The notes under the pieces: model-generated
Database searches by the model: none
Told to the model about the DNA's origin: nothing
What the model saw: the letters and a program-made list of their open reading frames with translations, nothing else
Program-made: the position numbers and the translations under genes
Shown here: positions 37,901 to 45,790 of the stretch, in pieces
Layout of the letters: each line of letters begins with the position of its first letter
Position numbering within the stretch: the stretch's first letter is position 1
IMG/VR virus record: IMGVR_UViG_3300046723_000197
Coordinates: 1 to 55,102 of that record
Source of the DNA: a virus
Direction: 5' to 3' (one strand)
Length of the DNA stretch: 55,102 nucleotides

Positions 37901-38685
37901 AAGTGGTCGTCCCCAAAGGCATGGTCCGCGCTGGCGCGGTCGATCACCTGCGGGGCAGGGTTCCTGGTTTCGCCGCCGGTGGCATGGTGGGGAATCTGGG
38001 GGTAATGAACGGCCAGGCCACCACGATGTTCCACCACCAGTTCGTCAACCGGTTCACCAAGGCAATGGAATCGGCGATGACTTCGGCCATGCGGTCCGCT
38101 ATCTCGGCGGCGATGTCCACCGCCGCCGCTGGCAGTCCCGGTGGTGGCGTCCAGCGGTGGCGCGGCCTGGTGCTGCGGGCACTGGGAATGGAGGGCCTGT
38201 CGCTCGGCCTGGTTAACGACGTTCTTTATCAAATGCAAACAGAAAGCGGCGGAAATCCGAATGCGATAAACCTGACTGATGTCAATGCCAGGAATGGCGA
38301 CCCGTCTCGCGGATTGATGCAGACAATCGCTACAACGTTCTCTGCCTACCATTGGCCCGGTACAAGCTGGGATATCTTTGACCCATTTGCGAACATCGCC
38401 GCCGCTATCAACTATGGGGCGCATAACGGCCGGGGATTCGGGTCCGGGCCGGGGCAGATCGGCTCCGGTCACGGCTATGGCCTCGGTGGCATGGTGATGG
38501 ACAATGGTGGCTGGATCGGTCCCGGCGCAACCATGGTCAGGAACAACACCGGCCGGGCCGAGCACCTGGTGCCCACCACCGGCCGTAGCGGGGGGGACGT
38601 GCATATCCACGGCGACCTGAACGTCCGCGAGCAGGCCGACGCCTACCTAATTGCCCGCTCCCTTGCCTTCCAGCTGGATGCGTGA
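34945..38685 (+). CDS. tape measure protein with C-terminal transglycosylase domain
   Basis: 1,246 residues from GTG 34945 with GGGAG upstream. N-terminal ALANAFVRIRPDTAGFRPEA is the usual tape-measure start. Long helical regions follow with hydrophobic segments at about 190-225 and 440-470. A repeated Gly-rich MVxxNGGWIG segment is near the end. Residues 1070-1160 are a lysozyme-like SLT domain: LVNDVLYQMQTESGGNPNAI with catalytic Glu near 1101, then GLMQTIATTF. It determines tail length and opens peptidoglycan at entry. Bases 38225-38400, within the SLT domain, are clearly less GC-rich, which suggests a separate origin for that domain. Confidence 0.9.
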   Translation: MADAFALANAFVRIRPDTAGFRPEADAKLKAALAGLDPTVKIKANTDAAKLVAGDLKAYLDSLVKRNYDLRLSVDDKNVKAKLAADYAMLLKLNKRIEAGVSLAGAAKMQADLLRMDASLDRLKVNLDKASAAARAAFITMETETSDLNAKLAQTDDAAKAVFFTMAGGGAIFGTLGGRISLFGAQTKQTIFNSITGWHLMADVIIEAAAVLIPATIAVIAFGAAGAPAVEAITKQMQNMKIVTEATGKALGPFTGGFQKVAEAVRPQVYQMFGDALTIINKHMGEFRTLALGTGKVLDQLAARASVAFLSGGFNVFLRHAIGDVKQLGDIVGNIFGTIGNFLKVMPGYAQVLLTILDNTTKVIERVTGAGVVQSFAHLGLIGHGAFVYLGLGATIAAKAVTFSLDRISKVALASAIGLGRLGSVGKVAAAGMERFAFAASGAATLPWGWIALAAVATGILAYKIITLKDATQTWLGSMQDALKAQNAVIGFTALQEDQVFVIARLVRAQTALNKVQGASPQVNAGRAGTQGITAQNVAMNQQVVISRDLQAGLHQLTGESILYNQRMATLVATFGSAGEASGLLIASGITMNQMLDTNQNHWLQVLQQVGATQVAYQTMGQTMGMLGADMNALNIMASDQVTQMTKVNQALDGVLQIVQGGQSTFLLFEQALQGIGTAAGATGASMKGIGPNSVALRLAWQTAYTAGFKLLDALRMMTAISPGASKGSFPQLTRAMKDSLAQLLPMGRQSTATRAQMVSLANSINPAITNFKQLTTWIGNIKHPGKDLNDLLASMGLNMQDLAKDAASLSTTMQTQMNAVFSSAKLAASGVDGAVKKLGTDMGATHPNFKQIQGDAQVLYDKLVRNHVMSRQVARDFVTALDPAFHDTGRAAGNSGAAHQVGIFAGSMSNAQKIADTFVHRSPYHVQVIETGKGTFSVSQGGIFAKTSPGSPALAHPAAPGAAGGMFVPGSGQGDTVPAWLTPGEVVVPKGMVRAGAVDHLRGRVPGFAAGGMVGNLGVMNGQATTMFHHQFVNRFTKAMESAMTSAMRSAISAAMSTAAAGSPGGGVQRWRGLVLRALGMEGLSLGLVNDVLYQMQTESGGNPNAINLTDVNARNGDPSRGLMQTIATTFSAYHWPGTSWDIFDPFANIAAAINYGAHNGRGFGSGPGQIGSGHGYGLGGMVMDNGGWIGPGATMVRNNTGRAEHLVPTTGRSGGDVHIHGDLNVREQADAYLIARSLAFQLDA

Positions 38686-39590
38686 TGATTACCTCAGCGA
38701 CCCTCCTCGACACCACCCGGGGCCTTCAGCTGGTGCTGAACCCCCGGCCGGGTGTGCTGGCGCTGCACGCGATCGAGATCACCCCCACCGTGCGTGAAGT
38801 GACCGAGGACTGGGCGCAGGCTGACGGTGCGCTGGACACCTCGCAGTGGATGTCGGCGGCGGCGGTGACACTGGGCATCACGGTCATGCCATCCCAGCCG
38901 GGTGTGCTGGATCAGCTCACCCAGTTCCTGGCCCCGTGGGCGCGGCCTTATCTGCTCGTCACTGACAGCGACTGGGCGGCTCCCCGGCAAATCCAGCTGC
39001 GGGCCGACCCGTGGCAGCACCCGCTGGAGATCCGTGGCGGCGGCAGCATCAAGATCCGTGAGATGCAGCTGGCGTTCAAGGCACCACGGGGGGTGTGGGA
39101 AGACTCCAGCATCCAGATTTTCGACCTGAACGCGATCCTCACCGACACCAACGGCCTGGTCTTCGCAGACACAACCGGGGTTGTGGTCACCGACGTGGCT
39201 GGGTATATCTTCCCCGCTTCCAGCACGTCGGGCAGCTCGATCGTCAACGTGACCGGGAACACGCGGCCGGCATGGCGGGCGCGGATGTATGGGCCGTGCA
39301 ACGGCCCTCAGCTGTCAAACGACACCACCGGCCAGTCGCTCAACTTCGACCCGACGCTGGTGCTGAACCCGGGGGATTTCCTGGAGCTGAACTCGGGGCC
39401 TGGCCCGCTAGCGCGGACCGCGAACCTGAACGGCCAGACCGACTCATCGCGGCTGTCGTTCATGACCTTCGCATCGAGCGAATGGTTCCCGATCGACCCG
39501 GGGCTGAATAACATCCGCTACCACCCGGTGAGCGGCGGCTCGGTGGGCGCGATCTGTGAGCTGACCATCTACCCAGTGTGGCTGCCATGA
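38685..39590 (+). CDS. distal tail/minor tail protein
   Basis: 302 residues from ATG 38685, overlapping the tape-measure stop. VLALHAIEITPTVREVTEDW, the barrel-like middle ITVMPSQPGVLDQLTQF and RADPWQHPLEIRGGGS, and the later beta domain NLNAILTDTNG-like region and TIYPVWLP end are consistent with the Dit-type or phage tail protein after the tape measure. It anchors the baseplate. Family inferred largely from position. Confidence 0.62.
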   Translation: MITSATLLDTTRGLQLVLNPRPGVLALHAIEITPTVREVTEDWAQADGALDTSQWMSAAAVTLGITVMPSQPGVLDQLTQFLAPWARPYLLVTDSDWAAPRQIQLRADPWQHPLEIRGGGSIKIREMQLAFKAPRGVWEDSSIQIFDLNAILTDTNGLVFADTTGVVVTDVAGYIFPASSTSGSSIVNVTGNTRPAWRARMYGPCNGPQLSNDTTGQSLNFDPTLVLNPGDFLELNSGPGPLARTANLNGQTDSSRLSFMTFASSEWFPIDPGLNNIRYHPVSGGSVGAICELTIYPVWLP

Positions 39591-39940
39591 GTGTCGTGGC
39601 GCTGCTCACCAATAGCGACGGGTCCACTATCGGGCCTGCGGCCTACGCCTCGAACCCTGATGGGACAGCACCAGCGCTGATCGGCATCGGCGGTGCTTCG
39701 TCCATGGTCAGCCGGGGTGCCGATTCGAGGCGTGTCCTGGCGGTGCTCACCGACTGGTATGCCCTGATGGGGACGGCGGCAGCACCGGGGGAGAGCGCCG
39801 ACGCTGACGTTTCCGTGGCTGGCCGGGCCAGCCCGGGGCTGGCGAACCCGGGTGATCCGGGCGGGGCACTGACTGCCACCGTTTATGCGTACAGCTACGC
39901 CTACAGCGCCCCGGCCCTGACGCCGGTAGGGGAGAGGTAA
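39587..39940 (+). CDS. small minor tail protein
   Basis: 117 residues from ATG 39587, overlapping the upstream TGA. Ser/Ala/Gly-rich with a core SMVSRGADSRRVLAVLTDW; ends in YSYAYSAPALTPVGER. No family recognised. Its TAATG junction couples it to the next tail gene. Confidence 0.5.
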   Translation: MSVVALLTNSDGSTIGPAAYASNPDGTAPALIGIGGASSMVSRGADSRRVLAVLTDWYALMGTAAAPGESADADVSVAGRASPGLANPGDPGGALTATVYAYSYAYSAPALTPVGER

Positions 39941-40587
39941 TGGCGGCACTTGAGGTTTTCGCCCACAACGGCACCGCTGTCGTCAGCGCGGGCGGCAACA
40001 CCAGCCCATCGCCGGGGACTACGGAGACGTGGACGGTGGCGGGTGGCTCGACCCTGCCAGCAGCGGCTACGGGCGTCACCCAGTTCCATGTGGGCGACCC
40101 GGCATTTCCAGGTGAGCTGATCCTGGTGACGAACGTGTCCGGGGTAACGCTGTCGGTCACGCGGGGAGCGGATTCGACTACGCCAGTGGCGCATGGCTCG
40201 AACTTCACGATCCGGCAGGTGCTGCCCGCGAGCTGGCTCACGTTCGTGCAGACCTCGGTGTTCGGGATCGTGGCGGCGGTCTCAGTGCTCACCGATGTGG
40301 CGGTGATCGCGGTCAACGCGGCGCTGGGGAACCATTTCCGGGTGACACTCGCCGGGAACCGGCAGCTGCAGAACCCCACGAACCCCGTCGATGGGCAGAA
40401 AATTACGTTTGAGGTCATTCAGGATGGCACTGGAAACCGCACGTTGTCGTATGACACGGCCTATGATTTCGGGATCGCTGGGGCACCCATCCTGACCACC
40501 ACGGCGGCGGCGCGGGACTTGATCGGGTTTGTCTACAGCTCCAGCAAGGCCGCCTGGCTGTTCTCAGGGATAACGAAGGGCCTATGA
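39940..40587 (+). CDS. tail protein with shared C-terminal beta domain
   Basis: 215 residues. The N-terminal half (HNGTAVVSAGGNTSPSPGTT; VTLSVTRGADSTTPVAHG) is a beta domain typical of virion proteins. The C-terminal half, NAALGNHFRVTLAGNRQLQN, then PTNPVDGQKITFEVIQDGTG and DLIGFVYSSSKAAW, is the same domain that ends the protein at 47284-48207. Possibly a receptor-binding or trimerisation domain. Confidence 0.58.
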   Translation: MAALEVFAHNGTAVVSAGGNTSPSPGTTETWTVAGGSTLPAAATGVTQFHVGDPAFPGELILVTNVSGVTLSVTRGADSTTPVAHGSNFTIRQVLPASWLTFVQTSVFGIVAAVSVLTDVAVIAVNAALGNHFRVTLAGNRQLQNPTNPVDGQKITFEVIQDGTGNRTLSYDTAYDFGIAGAPILTTTAAARDLIGFVYSSSKAAWLFSGITKGL

Positions 40588-40590
40588 GAT

Positions 40591-40830
40591 ATGCCCTCCA
40601 CTGATCTGACGCCGCCGGGGCTGAACTCGCCCATGGCGTGGCAGTTCATTCCGCTGCCGGTCGCTGACCCATCGGCTGCGCCGCCGCCGTTCAATGAGGG
40701 CACTGCGCTGCCGGTGAACCCCCCGGGCCTGCTGTCGCCGATGGCGTGGCAGTCCCAGCCGGCCCGGGGAACACCAGACACGTCGGCGGCGCCGCTCGCC
40801 GCAGGGCCGCTCACCGCGCTTTTCCCATGA
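40591..40830 (+). CDS. small proline-rich protein with an internal repeat
   Basis: 79 residues with two copies of PPGL(N/L)SPMAWQ (about residues 8 and 44), each followed by a Pro/Ala tail. No ribosome site is obvious; three bases separate it from the previous stop. Unknown function. Confidence 0.45.
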   Translation: MPSTDLTPPGLNSPMAWQFIPLPVADPSAAPPPFNEGTALPVNPPGLLSPMAWQSQPARGTPDTSAAPLAAGPLTALFP

Positions 40831-40838
40831 TTTTCACC

Positions 40839-40923
40839 GATAATGGAGCCGAGGCCGCAGCCGCAACGGGCTACCTGTTCCCCGCCATGGGGGACGTAGC
40901 TGCTGACGAAGGGTGGCCTTGAA
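40839..40923 (+). promoter_or_regulatory. promoter and leader before structural protein 40924
   Basis: GATAAT (40839-40844), then GGAGCC, GA and GGCCGCA at 40853-40859, almost the same as at 31272-31293. The 70-base leader ends with GAAGG before ATG 40924. The downstream gene is related to the one behind the leader at 19797. Confidence 0.5.
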
Positions 40924-41484
40924 ATGCCCTACCAGTCCTGGGAGTCGCTGCTTAACGCCGGCGCGCCCTGGCAGACCACGGCGGGCACTGTCCTGAACAC
41001 TGCCGCCACAGCGACGATCAGCCCGCAGGCGGCAGGCTCGAAGGACTACACGCTGCCCGCGAACTGGTGGTATCCGGGTGCGGTGATCAAGGTGACGGCC
41101 CGTGGCATCCTGTCGTCCGGGTCGTCCGGCTCGAACCTGACGGTGCTGCTCGCGGCCGGCGGATCGCCCACGACCCTGTCTACGTCGGCGGCTATCGCGC
41201 TGGGCACCGGCTCGGTGACGAACATGCCGTTCCGGCTGACCGCCAACATCCAGTGCACCGCGATCGGCTCGTCCGGCAACACGCTCACCACCCAGGGTGA
41301 ACTGATGTTCGAGACTTCGGTCACCCCGGCGTTTGGCACCGCGAACACCACGATCGCACCACTGGCCAGTACCGCTGCCGCGCTCGACACGACGGTGGCG
41401 ATGGCACTGAACCTGCGGGCCACCCTGTCGGCGGCGTTCGGGGCGATCACCTGCCAGCAGTTCCTGCTTGAGTCCCAGGACTGA
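40924..41484 (+). CDS. structural protein related to 19929-20549
   Basis: 186 residues. YTLPANWWYPGAVIKVTARG, LTVLLAAGGSPTTL and FRLTANIQCTAIGSSGNTL give the same succession of beta strands as the protein at 19929. Stands behind its own leader. A virion surface or decoration protein is likely. Confidence 0.58.
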   Translation: MPYQSWESLLNAGAPWQTTAGTVLNTAATATISPQAAGSKDYTLPANWWYPGAVIKVTARGILSSGSSGSNLTVLLAAGGSPTTLSTSAAIALGTGSVTNMPFRLTANIQCTAIGSSGNTLTTQGELMFETSVTPAFGTANTTIAPLASTAAALDTTVAMALNLRATLSAAFGAITCQQFLLESQD

Positions 41485-41489
41485 GGCCC

Positions 41490-42410
41490 ATGGCTTTCCT
41501 TGTCGATTTCATGCAGCCGGCGACCGGCGATGCGTCGATCAACGTGCCGGCGTCCACGTTCCGCATGGCCCTGCAAGCCCTCGTCGGTGGCTCCTCAGCG
41601 TCGAAAGAGGGCGTCATCGCCCCCACGTCGTCGGTCGTCGTGCAGCGCGGCGCGGGCGCGAATTTCAGCGTGGATATACAGCCATTCCAGGCGGTCATCG
41701 CCGGCGAAGATGTCACCGATCAGGGTGCCTATGTGGTGACCAACACCGCCGTGTTCAACCTGGCAACCCCCTCGGCCCCCGGCTCGGGCACCAGGACGCA
41801 CCGGCTCGTAGCCCAGGTGCGCGATAAGAAAAATAATGGCGCCTGGACCACCTATGACTGGACACCGCTGATCATCGCCGACAGCGGCTCGGGCGAGCCG
41901 GCCGAGCCGGCTAGTTCGGAGACGCTTGCGCACATCGTGATCGCAGCCGGCCAGGCGAACGTGTCGAACGCGAACATCACCCAGGGCTATCAGGTGCTGC
42001 GGTCCCTGCTGCCGGTCGATCCGCAGCAGTCGTTCCAGGCCGGTGCTGGGGCATGGAACGTCACCAACACCTGGGTGGCTTTCGGGGCCGGGAACTGGCC
42101 ACCGGTCACTTTCACCGTCCCCCCGTCAGGGAAGGTGTATATCACGATCCAGGCTGGGGTGATCGGCAGCTCGGGCAACACCGCTGCCATCAGCTGGGCG
42201 ATCTCGGGGGCCGATTCGGTGGCATCTACGCTGGGCCGGTGTGTCAGCGCGGGCGGCGCGGGCTCGGTGGCGATCCGCGCCTCCAACCGGTCGCTGGTGA
42301 CGGGGCTGACTCCCGGAGCATCCGACACGGTGACCCCGGCCTGGTTCCAGAATGGCAGTGGCTGCTCCGACACCACTGACGGCCATCTGATCGTGGAGGC
42401 GGTGCAGTGA
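41490..42410 (+). CDS. minor tail protein, receptor-binding candidate
   Basis: 306 residues. The first half (VDFMQPATGDASINVPASTF; VQRGAGANFSVDIQPFQAVI) matches a family of actinophage minor tail proteins with a baseplate-like N-terminus. The second half is a beta domain (GKVYITIQAGVIGSSGNTAA) of the TNF-like or jelly-roll type. Its end overlaps the next GTG. Confidence 0.6.
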   Translation: MAFLVDFMQPATGDASINVPASTFRMALQALVGGSSASKEGVIAPTSSVVVQRGAGANFSVDIQPFQAVIAGEDVTDQGAYVVTNTAVFNLATPSAPGSGTRTHRLVAQVRDKKNNGAWTTYDWTPLIIADSGSGEPAEPASSETLAHIVIAAGQANVSNANITQGYQVLRSLLPVDPQQSFQAGAGAWNVTNTWVAFGAGNWPPVTFTVPPSGKVYITIQAGVIGSSGNTAAISWAISGADSVASTLGRCVSAGGAGSVAIRASNRSLVTGLTPGASDTVTPAWFQNGSGCSDTTDGHLIVEAVQ

Positions 42411-45400
42411 GCACCACTGTCAACAACACGACCATGGCTGCCGTGGGGACCGGTGGCGCACTCGCGGTGACCGTTTCCACCAAGGACGGGCTGGGGATCG
42501 TCTCTGGCGACCTTATCGTCGCCAACTGCCTGTCCAACGGCACGCATGTGGCGAACGCGATGGCCGTGCAGGACAGCGTCAATGCGACCCCGTTCACGAA
42601 CGGGAAAGAGCAGCAGCTCGGCAGCGGCTCAGCCAAATGGCAGCAGGTGCTGTATTACCAGGCCGTGGCGAACGTGCCGGACGGTTCCACGATCACCCTG
42701 ACCCCTTTCGCGGCGGCCACAGTCACGGGCCTGTCGGTGACTGTGGTCAGGTATGTGACCGGCACGATTGCTAACGCTTTCGTCTCGCAGGGCAACACGG
42801 CTAACACCGCGCAGGGTGCGCCGGCGCTCGGTGCCGCGCCCACCATCGGCCAGTTCGTGATGACGTTCGACGCGGCCGATTCGGGCACCCTCACCCAGGC
42901 TGCGGCCTTTGCTCTTGACAGCGCCGTGGTCGGTGCGTCCTGCACCCTCGCCAATGCCTACGCGACCGCTGATGGTGTCTCCACGTTCGCCTCCACCTGG
43001 ACCGACACGGCCAGCGTGGTGTCGGCGACGATGACGGTGGCCTTCACCTTCGCCGGGGTCGGCGTTCCGTACCGGGTGGGCCAGCTCACCTCGGCAGCCG
43101 GGTCCGCCACCAGTGTGGTGACGGTGGCCACGACGACGATCGCCAACGACGCCCTGTTCGTCGTCTGCGGGTGTGGCGGCGGCGGTGTCCCGACCGCGAA
43201 CTCGGTCGCTGACACTAAGTCACACACCTATACGCTCGCCGCGTCGGTGATCGCCCCCAACGGCATGTGTGTGTGGATCTTCCAGTCCCTGCACGCCGCG
43301 ACGCCACTGCTGTCGTCCGGCGATACGGTCACTGTGACCTGGAGCGGGACCACGAACCAGAAGAACGTCGAGGTGATCGCCTGCGCCGGGGTCAATGCGA
43401 CGGCTGCACTGGACCAGATCGCGTCGGCCTACGCCACCGGGGCCGCACCATCGGTGACCACAACCGCGAGCCTGGCCAACAACAATGAGCTGGTCCTGGC
43501 CGCGATCACATCCGGGTATGCGACAGCGAGCATCACCTGGGCCGCCGGGATCACGGCGATGGACACGGGGCTGCGCTCCGCCGGTGGCGTCTACACCTCG
43601 GTGGGCACACAGGTCATCACCAACTCGACCTCGGCCCCGACCGCAGGGGCCACCCTGGGTGCTTCCGGTGTGTGGGCTGAGCTGATGATCACCCTGCTAC
43701 CCGACCCACCAACCGGCGCTGCGGCGACGATCACGATCACCAACGCCTCACCGCTGCCGCCGGGGCAGGTGGGTGTGGCCTATTCAACCCAGATGGCGGC
43801 GACGGGCGGCGCGCCGCCTTACACGTGGGCGGTCACCGCCGGCGCGGTCCCCCCTGGGCTCACCCTGGCATCCGGCAGCGGCGGCGGCGGTTCCTCCGAC
43901 TTCACCTACATCGGGGTCAACACCGGCCCGCAGGGCAGCCCTACGCTGGGGGGATTCAGCAGCCAGTACGCGGCGCTCGGCCCGCTGGGCTGTTACAAGT
44001 TCTTCGGCACTGTGGGGCTGGGGCTGAACGGCTATAACTGGACCGGTTCCCTCGCCGACCAGATCACCACCTGGTGCGCCCAGAACGGGAAGCCGCAGCC
44101 GTTCTGCTACTTCTCGTGGGGGCCGGCGCTCAGCTCGGCGGCGCAGCTCACGGCGTTTATCCAGTCGATCCCGCACACGGTCAAGGCGGTCGGGTTCACA
44201 TTCGACTCCGAACCCGAAGCGACGTGGGCTCCCGGTACCGGTACCAACGGGTTTATCACCGCCTACCAGGGCCAGGCGAACATCATCCACGGGGCGCAGG
44301 CGAACACACCCGTGAAGCTCTACATGATGACCGCCTCCCTGACTGCCGGGTATGCGACCGGCGGCAACGGCCTGACCGGCGGGTACATCCCCGGCCCGTC
44401 GTTTGTGGACGTGTACGGCATGGACTTTTATGACAGGCACAATTTCGTCGTCGGGTCCGATATGGGCTCCACCGTTCAGTGGCACAACTGGCTGAACCTG
44501 GTCAAGGGGTTCGGGAAGCCGATCGGGATCACCGAGTTCGGCCTGTCCGGGTACGGGTCGGACGCGGCGCAGACTACCCGCCTCCAGGCCGACATCGCCT
44601 ACCTCAAAACGGCGTTCGGGCCGCCGGCCGGCGGCAACCCCGGCGGGACGGTCAGCCAGCTGCCGCTGTTCGTGTGGCTGTACTGGAACACCGCCTCCGG
44701 CGGAATCAATGACATGCTCGGCCCCAATGTGAAGGCGACGTGGGCAGGCGTCGCGGCGACCCAGGCCGGCGCGCCAGCGGGGGGCGGCACCGGCGGCCTG
44801 ATATCAGGGACGCCGACCGTGGCGGGCACCTCAACGCCGACGATCAGGGCCACCGACTCGGCCGCCGCGACCGGCTCGAAGGCATTCTCGCTGGTCATCT
44901 CGGGCTCAAGCTCACTGGCAGTCGCCACTACCAGCCTGCCGGGGGGCACGGTGGGCACGGCTTACAGCGGGGGTCAGCTGGCCGCTACCGGTGGCACCAT
45001 TCCTTACACGTGGAGCCTGAACTCGGGGACGCTGCCACCGGGACTGGCGATTGTGGACCAGTCGATCACCGGCACGCCCACCTCGAACGGCACCTCATCG
45101 TTTGTGATCAAGGTGACTGACAACGTGGCGGCGACCGCGACAGCGAGCCTGTCGATCATTATCTCCACCGGCCTGCAAATCACCACTACCTCGCTGCCAC
45201 CGGGGCAGGTGGGAGTGTCATATGCCTTCACGCTGTCTACCGCTGGCGGCACCCCGCCATATCTATGGTCGGCGGCGCAGGGTATGCCCGCCGGGATGAT
45301 CCTGGACACGGCAGCGGGCATCATGTCCGGGGTGCCTGAACTCGCCGGGTCGTTCCCAGAGACCTTCACGGTCACTGATGGTGCTGGGGCATCGGCGACC

Positions 45401-45787
45401 TCGGTGCCGATGACCCTCGCTGTCGCTCCTGTCACGGGCGGCCTGCCGCCGATTGGCCGCCGCAGGTTCGGCGGCACGACCGCTGACTGGACATTCCAGT
45501 TCGTCGGGGACGCGATCGACCGCGCCGCTGGGGTGACCGTGACGTTCTACAACGCGCTCACCGGCGGTGACCAGATCACCGATCTGACCACGGCCGGCGG
45601 TGGCCCGATCACCTCGGTGGTCAGCGACGCCAGCGGTGAGATCCCTGAGTTTTTCGGGCCTGCCAACGTGGTGGAAATGTTCGCCGACGCGAACGGTGGC
45701 CTCGGCCCGCGCCGGCGGGTCACCGCCGCCGACCTGGGTGACCTGACGGTCGTTATGTATAACGCCCTCAAGCTGCTGACCGGGTAG
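42407..45787 (+). CDS. tail protein with He_PIG Ig repeats and an inserted glycoside-hydrolase-like domain
   Basis: 1,126 residues from GTG 42407, overlapping the upstream stop. About 1-430 are two beta-rich domains. An Ig-like He_PIG repeat begins at about 442 (LPPGQVGVAYSTQMAATGGA) but is broken after GLTLASGSG. A hydrolase-like barrel of about 300 residues (FCYFSWGPALSS, VGFTFDSEPEATW, PIGITEFGLSGYG, with E in each possible active site) is inserted, and the repeat resumes with GLISGTPTVAGTSTPTIRAT at about 798. Two complete repeats and a phage-type C-terminal domain follow. No signal peptide. A depolymerase-like virion protein is inferred. Confidence 0.66.
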   Translation: MSTTVNNTTMAAVGTGGALAVTVSTKDGLGIVSGDLIVANCLSNGTHVANAMAVQDSVNATPFTNGKEQQLGSGSAKWQQVLYYQAVANVPDGSTITLTPFAAATVTGLSVTVVRYVTGTIANAFVSQGNTANTAQGAPALGAAPTIGQFVMTFDAADSGTLTQAAAFALDSAVVGASCTLANAYATADGVSTFASTWTDTASVVSATMTVAFTFAGVGVPYRVGQLTSAAGSATSVVTVATTTIANDALFVVCGCGGGGVPTANSVADTKSHTYTLAASVIAPNGMCVWIFQSLHAATPLLSSGDTVTVTWSGTTNQKNVEVIACAGVNATAALDQIASAYATGAAPSVTTTASLANNNELVLAAITSGYATASITWAAGITAMDTGLRSAGGVYTSVGTQVITNSTSAPTAGATLGASGVWAELMITLLPDPPTGAAATITITNASPLPPGQVGVAYSTQMAATGGAPPYTWAVTAGAVPPGLTLASGSGGGGSSDFTYIGVNTGPQGSPTLGGFSSQYAALGPLGCYKFFGTVGLGLNGYNWTGSLADQITTWCAQNGKPQPFCYFSWGPALSSAAQLTAFIQSIPHTVKAVGFTFDSEPEATWAPGTGTNGFITAYQGQANIIHGAQANTPVKLYMMTASLTAGYATGGNGLTGGYIPGPSFVDVYGMDFYDRHNFVVGSDMGSTVQWHNWLNLVKGFGKPIGITEFGLSGYGSDAAQTTRLQADIAYLKTAFGPPAGGNPGGTVSQLPLFVWLYWNTASGGINDMLGPNVKATWAGVAATQAGAPAGGGTGGLISGTPTVAGTSTPTIRATDSAAATGSKAFSLVISGSSSLAVATTSLPGGTVGTAYSGGQLAATGGTIPYTWSLNSGTLPPGLAIVDQSITGTPTSNGTSSFVIKVTDNVAATATASLSIIISTGLQITTTSLPPGQVGVSYAFTLSTAGGTPPYLWSAAQGMPAGMILDTAAGIMSGVPELAGSFPETFTVTDGAGASATSVPMTLAVAPVTGGLPPIGRRRFGGTTADWTFQFVGDAIDRAAGVTVTFYNALTGGDQITDLTTAGGGPITSVVSDASGEIPEFFGPANVVEMFADANGGLGPRRRVTAADLGDLTVVMYNALKLLTG

Positions 45788-45790
45788 CCC

